Source: Calendula officinalis
Taxonomy: Eukaryota; Streptophyta; Magnoliopsida; Asterales; Asteraceae
Assembly (NCBI GenBank): GCA_963853835.1
Contig: OY970829.1
Coordinates: 74,779,401 to 74,843,400 of the forward strand
DNA: 64,000 bases
Reading direction: 5' to 3'
Both the position numbers and the translations under genes were made by a program. How positions within the stretch are numbered: position 1 is the first letter of the stretch; every line of letters begins with the position of its first letter. Below, in pieces: positions 55,623 to 64,000 of this stretch. Below the pieces are notes generated by a model. That model was not told where the DNA came from. It saw only the letters and a program-made list of their open reading frames with translations, and did not search any database.

Positions 55623-56240
55623 TGTTGGAACAAAACACAGATCAACTTATTACTGATGCTGCAGTTAGTACTGATCCTATTTAGTACTGATGGGGCAGAA
55701 ACATTTACTACTGATGAAGTTGATGCTGGTGTTCTCTATAACTTAGTTACTACTGATCATACAAAGATGGAAGATACTACTGATCTTAGTAGTTACTACT
55801 GACGTTGGTTTCTGGACTTACTACTGATCACCAAGTTTACTACTGATGTTACTTATTTACTACTGGTGATTGCAGTTACTACTGATACGCGTTTTTGGAA
55901 GATATCAAGTCCGAGATCTTCGTAGAGATAGTTATAGAATGTAAATCAATGTATATCGTTTATAATTAGATGTAAATCGTATCCTAGAATAACTAGGGTA
56001 AATAGTTTAGCTTCAAGGACTATTATATATAGTTCCTTACGAATTGTAAACGTACGTGTGTATTGTTAACTTGATAATATACATTGAAGCTTTTTGTGAA
56101 ACTGTGTTCTTAATATTTCTCATATTGTTCATACAGTTCATTGTTCTTAATTATTGATATAGTGTTGATCCGCTGCAACTTCTATCATCAATTAGATCTA
56201 AGGTGTTTATTAACTTGTCTATAGTTAATCGATCCTGACA
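55623..56240 (+). repeat. 3' LTR of copy 3
   Basis: 618 bp, apparently identical to the 5' LTR, followed by the target duplication AGGGT. Confidence 0.95.
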
Positions 56241-56245
56241 AGGGT

Positions 56246-56713
56246 TGTTCTCCAAATGTAATAAACATCCGAATTCAAACGACGTTGGATGAGTAATGGG
56301 CATTGTTTTGAAAACCGGACCGAATCGAACCGGTTAAGAACAGGTTAAATGTAATTTGAAGATTATTTTATATTACTAAATTAGTTAATCTGTAGCGTCC
56401 ACGTATTAAACTAATTACAATGATTATGCTAATGGATCATAAAATATAATCCTAACGACTTCAACATTTATTCCAATAGATTGAATTTCTATTTACAGTA
56501 CTATACTTTTTATAACAATTCTTTATATTTTTAATACTTAAAAATTTCAAAGAAAATAAAAGGCCAAAAAATATTATTAATCATCAACAATCAATTTTCT
56601 CAAATATTAATTATGGTACAAGAATATTTACATTTTACAAGCCTACCAAAAAGGCACCCTCATAAATCATATAATTACAAGTATGTCATATGTATTAATA
56701 TTATACCTCACAA
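56246..56713. other. Spacer and 3' UTR of the TBC gene
   Basis: AT-rich. The right part is the probable 3' UTR of the minus-strand TBC gene. No other feature recognised. Confidence 0.45.
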
Positions 56714-59532
56714 TCACATCTCTGATAAAATGTTGCTAATCTTTCGAAGCTCTTTTACAGCTATAATCGCATTTTCCGTTTGACCTTTTTCTTTTTCTTC
56801 ATGTAAAACATATTCAATCACCTGAATTATAAAAAGAATTTCAGATCAAAACCAAATTAACTTATAACGGGTCGATTCGGGTTGTGTTTATCTCAAACGG
56901 GTCAAAAAGAAATTACCTGAATATTTTCAATCATGGATTGTGCAAGATTCTTCAAAGAACACATCTTGTTCTGATCATCATCATCTTCCTGTTTGTGGGC
57001 TGTGGAAGATGATGCTTCTGCGTTTTTATCATCAAATTCAGTATTCGGGCCAGATACATCGGGCCCGTTTCTTGAAAACATCCATAACCACTGAAACTTG
57101 CCCGATAAAGGTCTTGTATCTCTCATATTTGTAACCGAATCCCCTGTTTTTATTTCATTTTTTTACCTCCTTAAAAGGCATTTCTTCAGGCGGGTCAGAA
57201 ATAGGTAAAGGTGAAGCAACTTCTTCAGTAGAACTATACATGCCCGATACTAAACTCGGGCATGAACTCGAACCCGGGCCCGGGCCCAGGCCCAAGCCCA
57301 GGCCCGGTATGTTTTCGTTAACCGAAGAATTCGATGCCACACTGCTTCTATCAATATCTTTTTCATTGTTATTATTATTAATATTATTATTATTATTACT
57401 ATTAATGTAGGCCCGTGGGCTTAACGGGTCAGATAAAATTAAAGATTCACTAACTTCGTCTTCCTCACGGGCTAAATCATCCACCAAATTTCTCCCAACA
57501 GGCGCTCGGGTCACTTTCGAAAGGAAACGAGCCGAATCGGTTCTCGATAACCGAAATTTAACTTTATCAGACCACGATTTTAACCGATTCTGAACTTGCT
57601 TATTTAAACTCCTCTGTTTTTGCTCTGTTTCTTTGTTCAAAACCCGCCATTGTTCTTCCCAATAACTCTCCCGAACCAGCCCGCGAGAGCTTCCGGGCCC
57701 GGTCAAATCAGTTGAAAGACTACGACCTCTGTTTCTCCCTTTCTCATAGGACCCACCACCTGCCGGAACCGGTTCGGGCACCGAATTAACAGATTCGATA
57801 GCAAGATTCATTAAAGATTTAGCTTTTTTAATCAATTTCACAAGATTTACATCTTGCGGGAAATTCAACAATCTTTGTAAACAAGAAGTAGCATTTTCAG
57901 TTGCAAGAAGTGAAGATCTTAAATATAAAATCATCGAAACTGCAAATGCAGAAATAAAAGCACCCCTTAATGAATTTAATACCCCAAATGTAATTTCAGA
58001 TTCATTATCGGTTAATTTACTATTATCAAGTTCAAAAATTTCATCCCAAATTACCAAAATGCCCTCAAGGGCAAATTCCCGCCCGAAAAGAACCCGTAAC
58101 CACCGAAGAGCAAAATATTGCGGTTCAACTCCTAATTCAACTAAATGAGAATATAATGACAAATCAACAACTGATAATAAATGATATAATCCCGAAGATG
58201 CTTCAATGACAGGTGGCATCCCGCTGTTTAACGAAGGAGAATGTGAGAAAAAACTCGCCATTTTAACTGCACCTCGGTTTCCATTCATTAAAGCATCAAA
58301 CATATTATAAGCATCATGTTCTATGAATTTTTCTGACAAAACTATACCTAATTCGCCCTCTGCACCATAAGCATCACAAAATGAGATAATCGTTTGTGTT
58401 TTAGGATCAAGATCTGTAAAGTTGTTAACTTTTACTTGATCTTTTTGCATTCCAATATCATCTGAAGAATATTTTTCTAAATCGGGTTCATTAAATGATA
58501 ATCCGTCAAAATTGTCAGTGAAATAATCTTGGTATTTTTTTCGGACCTCAGAAATGCATTCTAAATCAGACTGTAGAACGTATAAAAGTGGAGCTAGAAG
58601 TTCATGCATCCCTAAAAAACATAAAAAAAATTGTAAATATATAAGAATATATTTATATAAAAAATGTATATATTACCTTGTCTATAACCAATATTTGGAT
58701 GCCTAATACACCAAAGTAACAAAATTCTTCTCAAAACGCCTTGACAGCCTGGCGTTTGGAAGTAACTACCGTGTTCGGGATATAACCGCGATAAATCTTG
58801 GTCAACCATTTTTTCTAATTCGGCTTTATGAAAAAAGCGGCCCCACATGCTATCTGCATTAATTTTATTGAATGATTAATTCTTGTTAATAGTTTAAATG
58901 TGTAAATTATTTAATTAACGGTGATAACTGATATATATACCGGGATTTTGTGATAGTGGATTGTCCATAACATGATCACGAAAATTGCTTTCATCTTTGG
59001 AAATAGGAGGATTGATTAAGAGCCTTCTCCTTAAAGCAGCATAACTGTAAATAAAAACATTATTGTTTTTATATTTTATCATGTATTACTTTTAACAATC
59101 TTAAATCTGGTGAAGGATTATACACAAAGTAAACAGATTCATCTAATCTAAAGTTTAATAAACCTCAACACCATTATTTTCTCAATGCCTACAGTAGCTA
59201 AAATGATGGATTGTGGACAAGATTTCATATTTGATCAGTCAATTAAACACCAAATTTCACTAAATTTAGACTCAATTTTAGATAAAGTTCATGGCAGGGG
59301 AAAATTATATACATAGAGAGAATCAATACCTTCTACGAGAATTGGCAGTTACACGACGAAATTCATCGACAGAAGAAGGCAAAATCCCCAAATCTATACG
59401 CCATTGAACACCTCTTAGGTCACCAAAACGGCGAGAATTCTCCAAATCAGCTCTCTCCGGTGACAATTCTCCCGACGATGACGATTCCGGTAATGTCTTC
59501 TTCGTCGGCTCGATCGGAGCCGAAGGTGACAT
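56714..59532 (-). CDS. TBC-domain Rab GTPase-activating protein, TBC1D5-like (frameshift near 57160)
   Basis: Minus-strand exons: 59330-59532, 58941-59044, 58677-58853, 56917-58611 and 56714-56821, about 761 aa. TBC proteins speed GTP hydrolysis by Rab GTPases in membrane traffic, using an Arg and a Gln finger. Both are present: R125 in VDQDLSRLYPEH and Q161 in IGYRQGM. Later TBC blocks (LGVEPQYFALRWLRVLFGRE) and the C-terminal block (SGKFQWLW, ENIQVIEYV, KELRKISNILSEM) follow. A low-complexity Asn run and a GLGLGLGPGPG segment lie near residue 550-600. The long exon changes frame at GAGGTAAAAAAATGA (about 57150-57170): the frame is open before and after an A7 run, and six As would keep it open. 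This is either a real mutation, an assembly error, or an unrecognised intron. Exon 1 starts at MSPSAPIEP. Confidence 0.85.
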
Positions 59533-62100
59533 AATTCAATATGCCCCCGGATCAGATTCACAAAACCCTCGAAATCTCAATTAAAACGCGAAATCCCCAA
59601 TTTTCTAAATTAAATGTGCATAAACAAATAATCTAAAATACAATAGCAATCGCAATAGCAATAAAAACTTGTAATTATGAATACATCAGGGGATATGTAA
59701 ATGAAAGACACAATTTTGCATAAAAATGTTGAATTTCTTAAAAAAAAACACTTTGCGTACACGTTATCAATTTCCAGGGTTTGTGAAGATGAACAAGAAA
59801 AGAAATGTCGTCGATGTGATGTAAAAATTCAGGAACATACAAGACATAAGATTAAATGTAATCGTTGAATTTTGACGAAGAGATCAAAGAAATGAGAATT
59901 ACGAAAGGGATATTGGATTTGGTGGGTGATTTATGTAATTAATTTTATTAAAATTTGACTGCAAGAACATACGACAAGATGAAAGTGGTGAGATGCGAAG
60001 GAGGGCGCTCAAGAAGAATGATTTTCGGATATTCTATATTATTTTATTTTATTTTATTTTATTTGTAGACTTCGCTATTAATTTATTAAAAAATCTAACG
60101 TTGTAGGCAAAAAGAACTACTAATATCAGTAGATAAATACTTCTATAATTGTTTTGATTGGCTTATTAAATAAACTTTTTCTGCTTCCTAAAAAGCTTAT
60201 TAGTATGGCTTTTTATAGAGTTATGTGATAATAATATCATATAAATCATTTTAAATATCATAATTATAGTCTTAATATGTTATATACGGAGTAGTTTGTT
60301 ATAATATATATATTATGGTTTAAAAATACTATTAAGTATCATTCGTTTGGTCTATGTAACCACATCCATTGATACTGTCATATCAAACGGCATATCAGTT
60401 TCCCTCCTCCGTCACATGACATAAAAAATACTCGGTTATAATCAACTGTCACAACTATCATTTTTTCCAAAAGTTTAAAAAGAAAAATAACCAAACCATC
60501 ACCATCATTGCAACCATGATCGTCATCACCCCAACATGAGCACCGCAGCTCCGATAACACTATGCTCTTATATGTTATCAATTAAATGATGAAATGTAAA
60601 AATGTGGATTGCAAAGTCAACCTTCGAATTCCAATCCTTTTAAAGGCATTCTTGTCCATTTATCAACCCATATTCCCATAGCAGTCAAAGAGCATATTTA
60701 GCCCAAACATGATGCTTAAAACCCAATATTTCAGCCCCAAAACGACTAAATATCTGCTTTTAAACTTCTGTATTCAGTTTAAAGATTACGTTAATAATAA
60801 TAACTAGAATACATGATATGGGGTTATAATTATGTTATAGGGATTTTTTTTCTCCTATAACAACTACAACTTTAAATTTTAATTATTTCTTATTTATCTT
60901 TTAGAACTTGATATTGAAACATAACGAGAGAAGGCTAAAATACGTTGACGTATGTAGCTATTTATATCAATATTAATTATAATTATTAAACAGTAATTGT
61001 TTCACAAGAAAAATTTAAAACGAAAAGCAAAAAAGAAAATAATCCATTACTAATAATATAGCAGAATATGGATGGTATCATGATGAAAACAAAGTGAAAT
61101 TATTTTTAAAACCAAATCATATCTATATATACATTTAAATTTCTAAAGGTTTGTTCTTTAATTATTATTAATTGTATTATTATAATTTTGTTCACGGCAT
61201 CAAGTCAAAGTAAAACAAAAATATTGACATGGTCAAACAAACACTTTATAAGCAATCATAGCTCAAGTTATTGCCTTATTTCCATAGGGTGAAACATATT
61301 TTAGAAATGGTAATACCAGCAATCAAAATTGAGAATATTGCTACATAAAATATCGTTTTCTATTATAAAAAAACAAGACAATTGCTAATGCATTTTTAAA
61401 GCATAGGGTATGGCTAGATGGTCATTAATGGTTAACGTTGATGTGCAGCTTGCGGTGGAGTGGTGGGCACACCTACCTCTTCGTGGTCGAGAGTAGAGTG
61501 TTTAAAAATATATGCATTTGAACTCATTATCCAAAATATTTAATCCAAAATTATCTAAAATCTAGATACCCGGAATTTCGGATCCAGATTCGGATAGTGA
61601 CTTTCAAAATTTTCGGATCCTGATTTTGGTAGTGATTTTTAAAATTTTCGGATAATTGGATATCCAAAAATTTATTATATATTTTTAACTAATATACCTA
61701 ATGAAAGCAATTATATTGAACAATTATAACAATTTTCAATTAGTTTTAAGTGTTTAATACTTATCTTTAATATTTTGGATTAATCTTTTGACATTTTTAA
61801 AATAATTTTTGGAGGATTTGATACTTACGCATCTTTTTGATAAAGGTAAACCTCTTATAAGGGTTCTCCCGGAATAGTCGAGTTTATGCTCGTGAATATA
61901 TGAATTAATTATTATTGTGATCATTTTCGAACCTTCGCATCAACTAATATTTACATAGGAAAGGATCATAGGTGTTACCTAAGAAATAATTCGGGAATCA
62001 TTACACCACCTGACGTTCGATAGAGAAATAAACATAATCGTGAATGCACAATTATTTTAAGAGCGAATTGGATTAAATTAGTCACAAAATATCCCAAAAG
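59533..62100. other. Upstream region of the TBC gene and AT-rich intergenic DNA
   Basis: The first few hundred bases are the 5' UTR/promoter of the TBC gene. An ATTTT microsatellite lies at about 60040-60063. The rest is AT-rich spacer without recognisable exons, RNA genes or complete transposon ends. Confidence 0.4.
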
Positions 62101-62127
62101 CTAAATTTGTGTCCTATTCAACAACCA

Positions 62128-62161
62128 CCACCCCCCCCCCCACCCCCCCCCCCCCCACCCC
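62128..62161. repeat. C-rich homopolymer tract (CCACC/C-runs)
   Basis: A nearly uninterrupted run of C with isolated A, in AT-rich surroundings. On the opposite strand it is a G-run able to form quadruplexes. It is also prone to length error in sequencing. Confidence 0.7.
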
Positions 62162-62439
62162 ACACTAATCCCCTGTAAAATCAACTTTTTGTCATCTTCA
62201 TCCATTAACAAGCAATCTTGTCAAAGTTAACTTAGGGAATTTAGTATAAATAAAACATCGACGAAATATAGTGTATTGATCTCTTGTGATGTATATGTTG
62301 TATTTTCACATAATCTTACTACTTACTAATGCATTTAGGACTACTATATTTAGGAATTTTAAGGAGCTCCTTAATTTTAAGTTTAAGGAGATTTCAACTT
62401 TTAGTAACTTCTTCAACTAAATTAAAATCAAATAATAAA

Positions 62440-62686
62440 AAAAAGTTGCTTGCAGGATTCGAACACAAGACCTCCTCTAAGTAGTCACTATGTGTTAACC
62501 AATTGCTATAAATGAAACTTTATAGCAATCCCGCAAAAACAACTTAGAAGAAGCTGTATATCATCGCTACCCTCACAATCACTACCGAACACACCATCAC
62601 TACTGCCACCATCGCAAAATCACTATCGTTATCGCAAAATATAGTTATAGGGTGTCCGCCGCCGCATTGCGCAGGTACCCTGCTAG
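62440..62686 (+). mobile_element. Helitron-like 3' end with tRNA-like module (second copy)
   Basis: The plus strand ends CCGCCGCCGCATTGCGCAGG then TACCCTGCTAG followed by T, as in the copy at 25346 (there on the minus strand). The complement of a box B (GGATTCGAACAC, 62455-62466) and of a box A-like segment (GTTAACCAATTGCTA, 62493-62507) lies upstream. The shared order of parts shows one repeat family. The 5' end is unresolved. Confidence 0.45.
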
Positions 62687-63269
62687 TATTGATTATTGAC
62701 GTAAAAATAAGGGTGCATACAACTAGAAGTGGCAATCGGATTGTCGGGTCGGATTAGAACTTTTATCGGATCTGGTCCGCCGGGTTTTGAATACGACAAT
62801 GACTTTCTTTTGGATTTCAAATACCAATGGAAGCATGCTGCCCCACGATCCGGTCCAAATGCAAAAATCAACTAAGTCGATTACAAGTTTTGACTTAGTG
62901 AGGAACTAATTCAGTTAGCAACTAAGTCAATTAGTATTAATTTAATTAGCAACTATCAAATAACCTTGCATTAACTCACTTAATACACTAATTTATCTAG
63001 TTAATTTTATTGGGTTAGCAACACTGCCTAATTTAGCTAGGGTTTTTTCTAAATATGTTGTCATATCGTGTATTATTTATACCCATATATCACGAAGTCA
63101 AACATTATAAAAGCAAAGAAAAGAGTTCGAGAACCAGAAGTAGTTAGTTCATAGGAATAGGGATGCGAATGACCTACACTAACTTTTGATTTAAAAAATG
63201 GTTTGAATACGATACTCGTAGAGAATAGTCACAAGTCACACCCGAAGGAATCTAAACAAAACTATTATA
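62687..63269. other. Intergenic DNA
   Basis: Non-coding. Contains CGGATTGTCGGGTCGG and CGGATCTGGTCCGCCGGG near 62735-62785 that resemble decayed hAT-type MITE interiors, not resolved. Confidence 0.35.
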
Positions 63270-64000
63270 TGTTGGAAATAGTGTTCAACGTCATCAAATA
63301 AACGGTTTGACTTGGTCAACGTAAATTAAAGTCCTACTGGGGTTGCTCTTGAGGCGCAACCGAACACGAGAATAAACGAACCGGGCTTTGATTAATTGTT
63401 TAATCAAAAGTGTAACGGGCTAGATGCACTAGAATAAGTTAATGGGTAATTAACTAGTTATTCAAGTGGGCTTGGTTTAATTAATAGTTTAATTAAACAA
63501 AACGGGCTTGGGCCAATTTGAGTCCAACTCATATTAAGGAAAGGTTTCCTTGGCGAAACCTAAAAATAGGGTGCATGAGGTATTGACCTAATACACAATT
63601 CATTGCCTTTGAGCTTGCACCCAAGTTTCGGCCGCCCCCCTCCCCTTTCGTCCGTCGACCGCCGACCGGAGCCACCACCGGCCGCCGTAGCGCCGCCGCC
63701 GTACTGCCGCCGAATACGATTTCGGTGGTGATTCGTTTGGGTTTTTTCTCAAGGGTACTTTACACTACATTGTGGTGTATCGTCTCGTTCGTTGTCAACC
63801 TCAAGTGTGATCAAGTAGAGGGGTTCTAGTTTGAATCCTCGTTATTGACAAGTTCTGGCTCGTACAAGATCTCAAGGATTCGCATCACCAAATGTTGCCA
63901 ATGTAAGTGATTTATTTATTTTATTCTAGTTGCCTTAGACTCGTAGATCTACACGATCCTTTATCGTTTCGTCGTTTATCGTTATGATTTGTTCGTAAAT
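63270..64000 (+). mobile_element. Probable LTR of a different copia element, cut by the window edge
   Basis: TGTTGGAAATAGTGTTC at 63270 is a typical copia LTR start. The following sequence has an LTR-like U3, a possible TATA region (CCTAAAAATAGGG, near 63560), and a GC-rich leader of CCGCCG units (63630-63715). No primer-binding site is seen before the window ends, so the LTR extends at least 731 bp. Homology was not testable. Confidence 0.4.

Larger units (their letters stand above)
44737..56240 (+). mobile_element. Ty1/copia Sirevirus-like retrotransposon, copy 3 (11,504 bp), apparently intact
   Basis: 618-bp LTRs that appear identical, 5-bp target duplication AGGGT (44732-44736, 56241-56245), and open gag, pol and ORF3. 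Of the three copies this is the only one with full coding capacity, and identical LTRs mean it inserted very recently. It would be the candidate autonomous member of the family. Its ORF3 C-terminal half belongs to a different sequence lineage from copies 1 and 2. Confidence 0.95.

Noticed and set aside
57147..57169. A 23-base GT...AG intron in the TBC gene
   Set aside because: Too short for plant splicing and its removal does not restore the frame.
59323..59340. Open frame of exon 1 of the TBC gene continuing past 59330
   Set aside because: The donor AAG|GTATTG at 59330 joins in phase to YAALRRRLL at 59044, matching the family, so the extra residues are intronic.

Overview
The window looks like nuclear DNA of a flowering plant (eudicot). 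It is AT-rich, its genes have GT-AG introns, and it carries many typical plant transposons (LTR elements, Stowaway, Harbinger, CACTA, hAT and tRNA-derived SINE types). The gag, pol and third ORF of the dominant retroelement resemble a family I associate with Asteraceae (daisy family). That family-level placement is an inference.

Host genes. (1) A terminal exon of an unidentified plus-strand gene at 105-194. (2) A decayed MIF/MDL-like gene on the minus strand (806-1268). (3) A CCT-domain gene resembling CIA2/CIL (chloroplast import apparatus 2-like), exons 5536-6489, 7363-7518 and 19545-19565, whose second intron holds a complete 11.4-kb retrotransposon. (4) Two tandem 2-oxoglutarate/Fe(II) dioxygenase genes (25775-28307 and 41535-44290) with the same four-exon structure, pushed apart by a second retrotransposon. 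(5) A minus-strand TBC-domain Rab-GAP gene (56714-59532) with an apparent one-base frameshift in an A7 run.

Mobile DNA. Three complete copies of one Ty1/copia Sirevirus-like family lie in the same orientation at 7913-19320, 29332-40765 and 44737-56240, together about 54% of the window. Each has 618-bp LTRs, a 5-bp target duplication, an initiator-tRNA(Met)-type primer-binding site, a long gag, a pol (protease, integrase, RT, RNase H) and a large third ORF. Copy 3 has apparently identical LTRs and all three ORFs open. Copy 1 differs at one LTR position but has a pol stop and shifted frames in ORF3. Copy 2 is older and broken in every ORF. A probable 2.75-kb solo LTR (20489-23243), several MITEs and SINE-like pieces, two Helitron-like ends and a partial LTR at the right edge make up much of the rest.

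Most interesting signal. The retroelement family carries a short motif, ACTACTG (usually TACTACTGGT or TTACTACTGAT), in dense arrays: seven or eight copies in each LTR upstream of its TATA box, eleven or twelve between pol and ORF3, and further clusters on both strands and in different codon frames inside gag, the integrase-RT linker and ORF3. The pol-ORF3 array lies just upstream of a strong TATAAAAG box, a CT-rich leader with an AAACCCTAG telo-box and an optimal plant start context (AACAATGGC). ORF3 therefore looks like a separate transcription unit inside the retrotransposon that shares a promoter motif array with the LTR. A motif-binding regulatory circuit, possibly involving ORF3 itself, is a testable hypothesis and not shown here.
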